Assembly: GCA_002412765.1 (NCBI GenBank)
Contig: DHVR01000057.1
Location: 1-33,683 of the forward strand
Reading direction: 5' to 3'
Origin: Leptolinea sp. UBA5203
GTDB taxonomy: Bacteria > Chloroflexota > Anaerolineae > Anaerolineales > Anaerolineaceae
DNA length: 33,683 nt
Shown here: piece by piece, positions 25,843 through 33,666 of the stretch
Layout of the letters: every line of letters starts with the position of its first letter
How positions within the stretch are numbered: position 1 is the first letter of the stretch
Program-made: the position numbers and the translations under genes
Notes under the pieces: generated by a model
Told to the model about the DNA's origin: nothing
Databases searched by the model: none
What the model saw: only the letters and a program-made list of their open reading frames with translations

Positions 25843-26820
25843 TTAACGAATGATGATGTTTGTCTGCCGCAAGATTGCATCTGATATGTCAAGATGGATG
25901 GCTTTGGCTGTTTTCAAATTGACCGCCGAATAAAGTTCAGCCGTTTCCACCGGTAGATCGGCTGGACTGACACCTTCTAGAATTTGAGTAGCGAGGCGCG
26001 CCGCTTGTTTTCTGGCGGCAATTGTCAGATCAACGCCGTAACCCGTCAATGCACCGTCATTCACTATTTGTGTGTTTGGTCCTGAGGTGGGCAATCCAAG
26101 TTCGATAGCTCGTTGGAGAGTATATGCATTATTCGCATTCGTCAGGTAATCGGGGAGGAGAAAAATGGCGTCGACTTCCTCGGGAATATTTGTAAAAGCA
26201 AGCTTAGCTTCCTCAGAAGTGGCTACTTCGCGCGTGATAAGTTCAACACCGAGTTTGACCGCAGTTTCGCTCACTGTCTTCAAGGCTTGTATAGAGCTTT
26301 TATCATTAGGGTTATAAACAATATAGATGAGTTTGATCTTTGGCGCTACTTGCAGCAACCATTCCAGGCGCTTCCCTTCCGGTGTAGTGGAGGTGATGCC
26401 GGTGATATTGCCGCCAGGTTTCATAAGGTTGTCCACAACGCCGGCCCCCACCGGATCCGTTACGGGGATAAAGACCACTGGTATATCGGTGCCAGCCGTG
26501 GCCTGTTTCGCCGCGAGTGTAGCAGAGGTAGTGATAGTTAAAATCAAATCGACCTTTGCTTTCACCATCTCTTGTGCAACCGCATCGATTTTGCCGGCAT
26601 CCACGGGTCCATGATCGATATAGGTGATGTTTTTGCCCTCAACATAGCCTAAATCGGCCAGGCCTTCCTTAAAACTCTTTACAGTACTTTCTTGATTTGC
26701 CGAGGGGTTAATGATGCCGATGGTGTAGTTTATTGTTTTCGACTCGCCAATACAACCTGCCAAGAGCAGGCTAGTTAAAACAAGTGAGACAACAAATCCA
26801 AACCGCAGCATGTGCTTCAT
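25843..26820 (-). CDS. ABC-type substrate-binding lipoprotein (TrpX-like, PF04392 type)
   Basis: A 325-residue exported lipoprotein: the signal peptide ends in the lipobox LLAGC with Cys23. The mature part has the ABC_sub_bind pattern: IGIINPSANQESTVKSFKEG, LADLGYVEGKNITY, DLILTITTSATLAAKQAT, IPVVFIPVTDPVGAGVVDNL, KPGGNITGITS and a C-terminal LPTSGPNTQIVNDGALTGYG. TrpX-like members bind tryptophan or other amino acids for ABC import, but no permease or ATPase gene is adjacent. The next gene on the strand (124 bases on) is the Cache-domain histidine kinase, so the pair may form a periplasmic sensing unit. AGGA precedes the ATG. Confidence 0.9.
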   Translation of the reverse strand: MKHMLRFGFVVSLVLTSLLLAGCIGESKTINYTIGIINPSANQESTVKSFKEGLADLGYVEGKNITYIDHGPVDAGKIDAVAQEMVKAKVDLILTITTSATLAAKQATAGTDIPVVFIPVTDPVGAGVVDNLMKPGGNITGITSTTPEGKRLEWLLQVAPKIKLIYIVYNPNDKSSIQALKTVSETAVKLGVELITREVATSEEAKLAFTNIPEEVDAIFLLPDYLTNANNAYTLQRAIELGLPTSGPNTQIVNDGALTGYGVDLTIAARKQAARLATQILEGVSPADLPVETAELYSAVNLKTAKAIHLDISDAILRQTNIIIR

Positions 26821-27334
26821 GGCATCCTATTTTGGATAATCTGAATTGGTTTTGTCATTCCTTCAAAGATTATAAACAAGCTATTCGATGTTGAGCGGTG
26901 CGGCCAGGCTAAGGAATTTAAAAAGATAAACCTGAATTCCATGTCAAAATAGAATCACCTTTATGAATTTTAACCTCGCAAAGAATTTTAGGAATCTTTT
27001 ATATAGTATAGCATTTTCCGTGCCTCTAGTTCATCGAAATATTCCTGCGAATCGGATGATAGGAATTTGGACATTTGCCGAATCATAGCCACGGCCGTTC
27101 GCCCCTACGGATGGATTAGGCATTTGTTATTGGACGGACCGGTCAACGTAATTTGTCTATGAATTGTACGGCTTGACAGTTGAGGAGATCAAGATTGTGG
27201 AGGGGTAATGCTAAGCCCGGTGCCCAAGTGAGGGCTGTCGAATTACTATCTTTTGTAATTGGGCGTGCGAAAATCCCCCGAAACCATACCATTAAGACCG
27301 GATGTTTCGACAAATCCGGGTATATAATCCAAAT
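26821..27334. other. Gene-free stretch with one REP element
   Basis: No gene is supported. A minus-strand GTAG-REP core (CGTAGGGGCGAACGGCCGT) lies at about 27091-27109. A TATAAT-like box on the minus strand at 26869-26874 could serve the lipoprotein gene, but no good -35 is seen. Confidence 0.5.
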
Positions 27335-27973
27335 ATGCACGCTCTGCCCAACCAACCAAAATTCAACCCTCAAATCCACCACCGCCGCTCCATCCGCCTG
27401 CAAAATTACGATTACGCCCAATCCGGGGCATATTTCATCACGATATGCACAACCCAAAAGGAATGCCTGTTTGGAACGGTGGTAAATGGAGAAATGGTGA
27501 TGAATGAAATTGGAAAAATTGTGGAACTGGAATGGCTCAAATCCGCCGAAATCCGCAATGAAATCGAAATTGATAACTATGTAATTATGCCGAATCACAT
27601 GCATGGAATCGTAATAATCACACGTAGGGGCGACCGGCCGGTTGGTGAAAATGATAATGAATTTAATTCCGGCGTAGGGGCGTATGGCCATACGCCCCTA
27701 CCTCGGAATGGAATTCCCACACATTATAATCAAACAACTCAAAATGAAAAATTATTTCGATCCCCATCACAAACAGTTGGCGCCATGGTGCGTGGTTCTA
27801 AATCTGCTACAACAACACAAATTAATCAATCTCGTAACACACCCAGTATCCCAGTCTGGCAAAGAAATTACTATGAACACATCATCCGTGATGAAGCGGA
27901 TTATGAACGGATTTACGAATATATTCAAAACAATCCCGCGCGATGGTTGGATGACGAACTATTTACCATATAA
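27335..27973 (+). CDS. REP-associated tyrosine transposase (RAYT, IS200/Y1-like)
   Basis: A 212-residue protein (start 27335 chosen because IHHRRSIRLQNYDYAQSGAY is the usual opening; an ATG at 27302 is also possible). It has the Y1 transposase core: SGAYFITICTTQKECLFG, YVIMPNHMHGIVI containing the HxH metal-binding pair, and the late helix WQRNYYEHIIRDEADYERIY with the candidate nucleophile Tyr followed by IQNNPARW. RAYTs are domesticated single-strand transposases that mobilise REP/REPIN elements, which abound in this window. Oddly, between the HxH strand and the Tyr helix the gene itself contains two REP sequences, read in frame as RRGDRPVG and VGAYGHTPL. No inverted-repeat termini of an IS are seen. 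Confidence 0.88.
   Translation: MHALPNQPKFNPQIHHRRSIRLQNYDYAQSGAYFITICTTQKECLFGTVVNGEMVMNEIGKIVELEWLKSAEIRNEIEIDNYVIMPNHMHGIVIITRRGDRPVGENDNEFNSGVGAYGHTPLPRNGIPTHYNQTTQNEKLFRSPSQTVGAMVRGSKSATTTQINQSRNTPSIPVWQRNYYEHIIRDEADYERIYEYIQNNPARWLDDELFTI
27624..27701 (+). repeat. Two REP palindromes inside the RAYT reading frame
   Basis: GTAGGGGCGACCGGCCGGTT at 27624-27643 has the perfect core ACCGGCCGGT. At 27674-27701 a 28-base perfect palindrome starts GTAGGGGCGTATGG and ends CCATACGCCCCTAC, matching the REP at 44-67. Confidence 0.88.
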
Positions 27974-27997
27974 AAAAAAGCACCCCTACGGGTGCTT
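27971..27997 (-). terminator. Rho-independent terminator of the cofD-DUF1667 operon
   Basis: Read on the minus strand: AAGCACCC, loop GTAG, GGGTGCTT, then a run of eight T. It faces the minus-strand operon, though it lies beyond the REPIN and fragment B, and directly abuts the RAYT stop codon on the other strand. Confidence 0.75.
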
Positions 27998-28024
27998 CGA
28001 TCGCGAACCTACAATCCCCCCAAA

Positions 28025-28138
28025 TCAACTTACCTTCCGCTCCACACTCCGGCTCGCCACGACATTCACCCCGCTATCCAGCACATTCTTCATCACAATC
28101 TGGCCCATCTTGACCGGTGCCTGCACATGCACACCTTT
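28025..28138 (-). pseudogene. Fragment of a DUF1667 3' end (copy B)
   Basis: Minus-strand reading gives KGVHVQAPVKMGQIVMKNV then LDSGVNVVASRSVERKVS and a stop. The intact gene at 28365-28730 ends RGVHVTAPVKMGQILVENV, LDSGVNVVASRSVNAA. Only the last about 38 codons are present; the element lies on the far side of REPIN copy 2 from the intact gene. Confidence 0.85.
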
Positions 28139-28147
28139 GATAATATT

Positions 28148-28323
28148 CCGTAGGGGCCAAGCATTTCTATACCGGTAGGATAATTCAAGCGTTAATGAAA
28201 TGCTTTGCCCTTTTTATGATGGGGAATACGTATAACTAGATAATGTCAATCCCGGATTCTGGGCAAAGCATTCGATGATCTGTGCATTGTTCCGGCGCCG
28301 TTTCGAATGCTTGGCCCCTACGG
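28148..28323. mobile_element. REPIN, 176 bp, copy 2
   Basis: Same length and design as 22726-22901: terminal CCGTAGGGGCCAAGCATT at 28148-28165 and its complement at 28306-28323, with inner GAAATGCTTTGCCC and GGGCAAAGCATTCGA. The middle differs by scattered substitutions. It begins 41 bases after the DUF1667 stop codon. Confidence 0.85.
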
Positions 28324-28364
28324 CGGCAGACAGATACGGATTATTATGTTGTTGCCTATATGCG

Positions 28365-28730
28365 TTACGCGGCGTTAACCGACCGGCTTGCCACGACATT
28401 CACCCCGCTATCCAGCACATTCTCCACCAGAATCTGGCCCATTTTTACTGGGGCGGTCACATGCACACCGCGCAAAACATCCAACAGGGGACGGATCAAG
28501 GTCTTGGAGATCGGCACGGAGGTATACACCGCCACCAGCGGATGCTGCCCGCCATCCACCTGCACGGAGGTGGCCACCATGCGCTTGGGATTGATCAATT
28601 CTTCATGCGCATAGTCTTTTCCGCGCTTGCAGCCGTGCTCTACATCAATGATCTGTGAGCCGTTCATGGTGACCGACAATTTGCAGCCCTTGGGGCAGGT
28701 CACGCAGTAGATTTCTTTGATCTCAGTCAT
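28365..28730 (-). CDS. DUF1667 protein, cysteine-cluster partner of the FAD oxidoreductase
   Basis: A 121-residue protein with a cysteine cluster at the start: C9, C12, C16 (CVTCPKGC) and C34 (HGCKRG), which probably holds an iron-sulfur cluster or zinc. The remainder, NPKRMVATSVQVDGGQHPLVAV then YTSVPISKTL, is the conserved DUF1667 body. In clostridia and related anaerobes DUF1667 follows a GlpA-like dehydrogenase and an FAD/NAD oxidoreductase, as it does here; together they are thought to move electrons from glycerol-3-phosphate. Its ATG overlaps the upstream stop codon (TAATG). Its 3' end has been copied at least three times nearby. Confidence 0.9.
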   Translation of the reverse strand: MTEIKEIYCVTCPKGCKLSVTMNGSQIIDVEHGCKRGKDYAHEELINPKRMVATSVQVDGGQHPLVAVYTSVPISKTLIRPLLDVLRGVHVTAPVKMGQILVENVLDSGVNVVASRSVNAA

Positions 28731-30025
28731 TATGGATTACTCCTTTTCTTCGGCAGGCAGGCCACTGTCAGGCTGGCCGCTTCTGCGGGAATATCCCCGG
28801 ATTTGATTTTGATATCCATCATTTCACCCGGCCGGGCATAGGGGAAATTCCGGCTGGCAATCACCTGATCCCCCGCCAGCACCACCACCTTGACCGGCTC
28901 CTCGATGGGGGAGGGCACCCGGAATTGAAATTCTATCTCCAGTTCCTTCCCGGATTTTGCACCGGTCATGCGGACCTGCTGCGGCACCACTGTGCGCACG
29001 TTTTCGCCGCCCGTCACCGGCAGGGTTTTGCCTTCCAGGTTCTCCGCGGATCGGGCATATTCGGCGGCGAATTTGCCCGCTTTATAGCCCGCCTCGGTCA
29101 CCCAATCGGCCAGGTCATAGACATGCACCACATTCCCGGCGGCGAAAAAGCCCGGGACGTTGGTGGCAAAAAATTGATCGACGATCGGGCCGCTGGTTTT
29201 GGCATCCAGCACCACGCCCGCTTTCTTGGATAGTTCATTCTCAGGGATCAAGCCCACCGAGAGGAGTAACGTGTCGCACTCGGTGATCTCCTCCGTGCCC
29301 GCAATGGGCTGACGGTTTTCATCCACCGCCACGGATTCAATGGCTTCCACCCGGTCCCTGCCCAGGATTTGTTTGACCGTATGCTTCAACTGCAGGGGGA
29401 TGTCGTAATCCAGCAGACACTGCACGTAATTGCGGGTCAGCCCGCTGATGTAGGGCATGATCTCCAGCACTTTTTCGACCTTGGCGCCTTCAAAAGTCAG
29501 GCGCCGCGCCATGATCATGCCGATATCGCCGGAGCCCAATATGACAAAGCGTTTCCCCGGCATGTAGCCTTCCATATTGACCCAGCGCTGGGCCGTCCCG
29601 GCGGTGAAAACGCCGTTGGGGCGGTAACCGGGAAGCTGGATCTGCGCCCGGCTGCGTTCCCGGCAGCCCATGGCCAGCACGATGGCTTTGGGCTTGAGGG
29701 TCAGGTAGCCCAGGGTTTTGCTGGCGATGATCACTTCCCGCGTGGGGAAGATATCCACTACCATCGCGTCCAGCAGAAACTCGATCCCGGCCGTGTACAC
29801 CTGTTCCACAAAACGCTGCGCGTAACTCGGCCCCGGCAGGTCTTCCTTGAAGATTTCCATGCCGAATCCGTTATGAATGCATTGCAATAAAATACCGCCG
29901 GGCTCGGTATCCCGTTCGATCACCACCACCTGTCTGGCGCCGTTTTCTTTGGCCGCCAGCGCCGCTGCCATCCCGCCGGGGCCGCTGCCGATGACCAGTA
30001 CATCAATGTCACTCAGGTTTTTCAT
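28730..30025 (-). CDS. NAD(P)/FAD-dependent oxidoreductase
   Basis: A 431-residue flavoprotein. Start set at ATG 30025 because the FAD-binding strand DVLVIGSGPGGMAAALAA begins at residue 8; the open frame runs further upstream only because it overlaps the preceding gene. ERDTEPGGILLQCIHNGFG follows, then a second Rossmann motif ILGSGDIGMIMARRL (NAD-binding) at about residue 165, and ECDTLLLSVGLIPENELS / GFFAAGNVVHVYDLADWV as the closing FAD motif. The C-terminal about 90 residues form a separate beta-rich tail. It overlaps the GlpA-like gene by 17 bases and DUF1667 by one, so all three should be co-translated. Likely transfers electrons between the dehydrogenase and NAD. Confidence 0.92.
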   Translation of the reverse strand: MKNLSDIDVLVIGSGPGGMAAALAAKENGARQVVVIERDTEPGGILLQCIHNGFGMEIFKEDLPGPSYAQRFVEQVYTAGIEFLLDAMVVDIFPTREVIIASKTLGYLTLKPKAIVLAMGCRERSRAQIQLPGYRPNGVFTAGTAQRWVNMEGYMPGKRFVILGSGDIGMIMARRLTFEGAKVEKVLEIMPYISGLTRNYVQCLLDYDIPLQLKHTVKQILGRDRVEAIESVAVDENRQPIAGTEEITECDTLLLSVGLIPENELSKKAGVVLDAKTSGPIVDQFFATNVPGFFAAGNVVHVYDLADWVTEAGYKAGKFAAEYARSAENLEGKTLPVTGGENVRTVVPQQVRMTGAKSGKELEIEFQFRVPSPIEEPVKVVVLAGDQVIASRNFPYARPGEMMDIKIKSGDIPAEAASLTVACLPKKRSNP

Positions 30026-31517
30026 CGCAGCCTCCGTCTTTAGTGTGGCAGAAAAGGTATTCGGATCCGGCCCCTTTCTTGGTGATCTCGAAGGGACTGC
30101 AGGCCAGTTCCCTGGCCAGGATTTCGACCACTTTGGGCATGTCAAAACCGCCCAGACAGCGGCCCGTCCCCAACCAGGTGCGCCGTTTGATCGCATCATA
30201 CGTGGTGGCCGGGATGGGGGAGTGGATTTCGGCCACAATTTCGCCTTCCGTCACCATCTCGCAGCGGCAGATCACCCGGCCATACTGCGGATTTTGCTGG
30301 ATCAACTTCTCCCGTTCGGCATGCGACAAATGGCTGAAGCGTGGCCGCTGCTTGCGGATCGGGTTGAAATCCGATTTCTCGGTCAGGCTCTCGCCTGCGG
30401 ATTTCAGCATCTCGACCACGCGCAGGGCAATGGCTGGCGCGGCAGTCAGTCCGGGGGACTCGATGCCGCCTAAATTGATCAGCCCCTGCACTTCCTGGGC
30501 GATTTCAATCATAAAATCATGCTGATAATTCATACTCGGGTCCGGGCTGGCGGCATTGCCGTGCGCCCGCATCCCGGCAAACTGGGCGATGATGCTGCTT
30601 CTTTGCAGACCCGGCACCAATTTTAGCGCCCCGTTCCAGATCTCATCCATGCCGGCGGCGCTCACCGCTTTATTTTCTTTGTCATCCAGCAGGGTGGCGT
30701 TCGGGCCCACAATCACGTTGCCATGCACGGTCGCGGTGACCAGGATGCCCTTGCCGGCCGCGGACGGCACCGGAAAGAGGATATGGTCCAGCGCACAGCC
30801 TGCCCGGTCCAGAATGAAATACTCACCCCGCCGGGCGGTGATTTTAAATTCCGGGTGCACCCCGGCCGCATGCATCACCTCATCGGCATACACCCCGGCG
30901 GCGTTGATCACCCACCGGCTGGTAAAGTCCCCCTGCGAGGTGTGAACGCCGCTGATGCGGGAACCCTCCATCAGAAAACTTTCAAATTGGGTGTTCAGAA
31001 ATACCTTTACCCCGTTGACGACCGCATTTTCCGCCGCAGCTATAGTCGCAGCGAACGGGTCGCACATCCCGCCGGTCTTGGCCCAAAAAGCCCCGCTGAC
31101 CGCCGGGTTAATCATTGGTTCGCGCCGGCGCATTTCCTCGGCAGAGACCATCTCCAGCCCGGGGACGCCGTTCTGCTGCCCCTGTTCGAATAATTTTCTC
31201 AAAGCGGGCAGTTCTTCCTCGCCGATGGCGACCACATAATCGCCTTTGCGCACGAAGGGAATATCCAACTGCGCGGAGAGTTCATCCCACATCGCGTTGC
31301 CCAGCACGTTCAACTCCGCTTTCAGGCTCCCGGGCAGGGGATCATACCCGGCATGCACGATGGCGGAATTGGCCGCGCTGGTTTCAGCGCCGATGTCGGC
31401 ATTTTTTTCTAGGATGGCAATTTTGAGAGCATAGCGGGAAAGCTCGCGGGCGACCATGCACCCGACCACCCCGCCGCCAATGATGACCATATCAAAATCA
31501 GACGTATTTTGTTTCAA
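30009..31517 (-). CDS. GlpA-like glycerol-3-phosphate dehydrogenase / FAD oxidoreductase with BFD-like C-terminus
   Basis: A 502-residue protein. The start is read as TTG at 31517, since GAGGAGG lies 6 bases upstream and the FAD motif MVIIGGGVVGC follows at residue 10; an ATG at 31583 lacks this. ETSAANSAIVHAGYDPLPGS is the DAO-family motif typical of GlpA-type enzymes, and LINLGGIESPGLTAAPAIA closes the flavin domain. The C-terminal [2Fe-2S] BFD-like domain has CRC (Cys417, Cys419) and GRC (Cys454), but where a fourth Cys is usual (GGFC) it reads GGFD (Asp459), so the cluster may be altered. Substrate by family: glycerol-3-phosphate, or a related 2-hydroxyacid. Confidence 0.9.
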   Translation of the reverse strand: MKQNTSDFDMVIIGGGVVGCMVARELSRYALKIAILEKNADIGAETSAANSAIVHAGYDPLPGSLKAELNVLGNAMWDELSAQLDIPFVRKGDYVVAIGEEELPALRKLFEQGQQNGVPGLEMVSAEEMRRREPMINPAVSGAFWAKTGGMCDPFAATIAAAENAVVNGVKVFLNTQFESFLMEGSRISGVHTSQGDFTSRWVINAAGVYADEVMHAAGVHPEFKITARRGEYFILDRAGCALDHILFPVPSAAGKGILVTATVHGNVIVGPNATLLDDKENKAVSAAGMDEIWNGALKLVPGLQRSSIIAQFAGMRAHGNAASPDPSMNYQHDFMIEIAQEVQGLINLGGIESPGLTAAPAIALRVVEMLKSAGESLTEKSDFNPIRKQRPRFSHLSHAEREKLIQQNPQYGRVICRCEMVTEGEIVAEIHSPIPATTYDAIKRRTWLGTGRCLGGFDMPKVVEILARELACSPFEITKKGAGSEYLFCHTKDGGCDEKPE

Positions 31518-31603
31518 TCCAACCCTCCTCAAGCATGATGCGCGTAAAAATTTTATCTTTGGGGTATCTTGAAATTCGGACACCCATGCAGGATTCTTGA
31601 CAA

Positions 31604-32251
31604 TTATTTTATTTCGGTCGAGCTGATGGTATCCTGATGATCAAGGAGATGATGCTGCAGGATGTCTTTATGCAGATTGAAATCCTCGGGGGAATCGATA
31701 TCCACCTTGATGTTATCGGAAAGGTAAATCTTCACGTTGTAGTGCATCTGCCGGGCAAACTGGATGTGCCGGGTGAAGGAGTTTTCGCCGTACGAAAAGG
31801 GCAGATTATCAATGGGGTTGATATAAAGAGAGTTGGTGCCTTTTAATAAATGGTCCGGTGAGATCATCATCGTGTGATGCGGTTCAATCTCGGAGACCAT
31901 ATCCGAAAGCACCCGCGCATTGAGATAAGGCAGGTCCCCTGGCAGGATCATCATCCCATTGAGTTTGAACTCTTTCAGAAAAGGCAAAGCCTCATTGAGC
32001 GAGGTGTTCAAATCATTGGGTTTAGCTTCCGAAATGACGTGAATATTCATTTTCTCCGCCAGAGCAGCAATCACCGGGTCCGCGGTGATCACGGCGATAC
32101 CCTCAAATTTGTCACATTCCTGCAGTTGAACAATGGTATGGGTGAACAGCGAGAGCACCAGATTGCGTTTCTCGACCGGCGTCAGAATCGTCGCCAGACG
32201 GGATTTTGCTTCTTCCAACGGTTTCATGGGTACAACGGCCCATCGGATCAT
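31604..32251 (-). CDS. cofC: CofC, 2-phospho-L-lactate guanylyltransferase
   Basis: A 215-residue nucleotidyltransferase of coenzyme F420 synthesis. It joins GTP with 2-phospholactate or phosphoenolpyruvate to give the activated precursor used by CofD. The start VVPMKPLEEAKSRL (residues 6-19) is the family's phosphate-binding signature, GMMILPGDLPYLN (about 99-111) its acidic motif, and SGYSF-like FSYGENSFTRH (about 152-162) its substrate loop. KVDIDSPEDF near residue 185 is the closing motif. Its ATG overlaps cofD by four bases. It precedes the GlpA-like gene by 86 bases on the same strand. Confidence 0.93.
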   Translation of the reverse strand: MIRWAVVPMKPLEEAKSRLATILTPVEKRNLVLSLFTHTIVQLQECDKFEGIAVITADPVIAALAEKMNIHVISEAKPNDLNTSLNEALPFLKEFKLNGMMILPGDLPYLNARVLSDMVSEIEPHHTMMISPDHLLKGTNSLYINPIDNLPFSYGENSFTRHIQFARQMHYNVKIYLSDNIKVDIDSPEDFNLHKDILQHHLLDHQDTISSTEIK

Positions 32252-33228
32252 AGGGTTTCTCCCTGGGATTTCAAAGTTTGTATATACTTTAGCATTAAAT
32301 CGGCCGTCTGTGTCCTCTCTGTGAGGGTTGGCATCAGCGAAGGGATGGCCAGACAGTCCATACCCAGGCTTTGTACAGCGGGCAGCTCGGCTTCATCCAG
32401 CACATCCAGAAAAAAGACATCCAGAAGATCCTGATAAGTTGCCGCCACCGCACTCGCGGAAGGCTGAAAACCCAATTCCTGAAACATCTTGGCCGCCGGC
32501 CCTTTGACGGCCTTGCCCTGGATGATCGGGCTCAACGCTGCGCAGAAGCGCGTTTTAAGCAGCTCGCGTACGCCGGTTAAGGAGAGAATCGGATCGATAC
32601 TGACAAAGGGATTGGAGGGGCAGAAGATCACGCAGTCCGCCTCTTGCAAAGTCTGCATCACCTGGGGGGAGGCTTCGCCGGGCTTTTCGTGATTCCAATA
32701 AATTCGTTTTACCACGGGGCTGCATTGCTGCTGCACAAAATAAGTTTGAAAATCCAGCACCCCGGCGTCCGTTTCCAGCAGGGTGGGGTAGGGGGCGTCG
32801 CACATCGGCAGGATGGTATGGGAAATGCCCATGCGTCTGGCCAGATCGCCGATCACCTGGGTCAGGGACTTGCCGTCCCGCAAGCCCTGCGTACGCAGCA
32901 GATGGGTGGCCAGGTCCTGATCCCCCAGCTTAAACCAGCCCTCTTCTCCCAAGGATTTCAACGCCGAGAGGCAGGCAAAGCTGTCCTCTTTTACCCCCCA
33001 ACCGGTGGACGGGTTAGCCCGTTCGCTGAGGGTGTACAGCACCGTATCCACGTCCGGGCAGATTTTCAAGCCCAGAAATTCCATGTCGTCCCCGGTATTG
33101 ACGATGATCGTCAGGTCCTCGGGGGGCAGCAAAGCCGCCAGACCCTGGGCTAGTTTGGCACCGCCAACACCGCCAGCCAGGGCTGCAACGCGCAGAGATT
33201 TTCTTTCAGAGGGAGAGTACTTTTTCAT
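32248..33228 (-). CDS. cofD: CofD, LPPG:FO 2-phospho-L-lactate transferase
   Basis: A 326-residue enzyme that transfers the phospholactyl (or phosphoenolpyruvyl) group to the deazaflavin FO in F420 synthesis. AALAGGVGGAKLAQGL (residues 15-30), IVNTGDDMEFLGLKICPDVDT (about 42-62, with the catalytic NTGDD), PTLLETDAGVLDFQTYFV, and CVIFCPSNPFVSIDPILSL match CofD throughout. First gene of the minus-strand operon, overlapping cofC by ATGA. No cofG/H or cofE gene is in the window, so FO synthesis and glutamylation must be encoded elsewhere. Confidence 0.95.
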   Translation of the reverse strand: MKKYSPSERKSLRVAALAGGVGGAKLAQGLAALLPPEDLTIIVNTGDDMEFLGLKICPDVDTVLYTLSERANPSTGWGVKEDSFACLSALKSLGEEGWFKLGDQDLATHLLRTQGLRDGKSLTQVIGDLARRMGISHTILPMCDAPYPTLLETDAGVLDFQTYFVQQQCSPVVKRIYWNHEKPGEASPQVMQTLQEADCVIFCPSNPFVSIDPILSLTGVRELLKTRFCAALSPIIQGKAVKGPAAKMFQELGFQPSASAVAATYQDLLDVFFLDVLDEAELPAVQSLGMDCLAIPSLMPTLTERTQTADLMLKYIQTLKSQGETL

Positions 33229-33397
33229 TAAGGTTTTTTACCGTCAATGCTGGATTTTATCATGCTTCGCTATGTTGGGCTAAGGATACAGGAGTTATTT
33301 CCCAGGTTTAACAGCTTTTTGCATTGGCAGGTTCTTTGGTTCGTGTATCCCAATGAAATCATCGGCAAGATCGGATGCCGTATCCATCCAGTGCCAG

Positions 33398-33419
33398 GGC
33401 GCGAGCCTCGCGCCCCTAC
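33398..33419 (-). repeat. GTAG-type REP element
   Basis: On the minus strand, GTAG followed by GGGCGCGAGG and CTCGCGCCC, a near-perfect hairpin. It lies in the gene-free region before cofD; nothing else is seen in 33229-33397. Confidence 0.7.
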
Positions 33420-33507
33420 GGGTACCTCGTTTATATTTGGAATGAATTACGTTTGCGCTGTGGATTTATTCGTCGTGATTTGACAAGCTTGAGTTACTGC
33501 GAGGAGG

Positions 33508-33666
33508 GCGGCAGCCCGACGGCCTGTACCCTTTAGGGTAGGCAATCTCCCTGCAGGAATTGAAGATAATTGGTGATGATAGACACCTATACCCTTTCAG
33601 AGTGAATTCAAGCATGCGTGGAGATTGCCTACCCCTACGGAGTACAGGCCGCCCTATCGGGCTCCT
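33508..33666. repeat. REPIN-like inverted repeat, about 160 bp
   Basis: The arm GGCCTGTAC...GTAGGCAATCTCC (33521-33550) is inverted as GGAGATTGCCTAC...GTACAGGCC (33620-33650), with AGCCCGA / TCGGGCT continuing the match outward. The right arm includes a CCCCTACGG REP core at 33632-33640. The middle, 33551-33619, is unique. No gene is supported up to the end of the window. Confidence 0.7.

Noticed and set aside
27143..27691. 182-codon minus-strand frame over the RAYT
   Set aside because: Antisense shadow of the transposase, which has clear catalytic motifs.
30026..30238. N-terminal extension of the FAD oxidoreductase
   Set aside because: The 71 extra residues are read from the GlpA-like gene out of frame and precede the normal Rossmann start.
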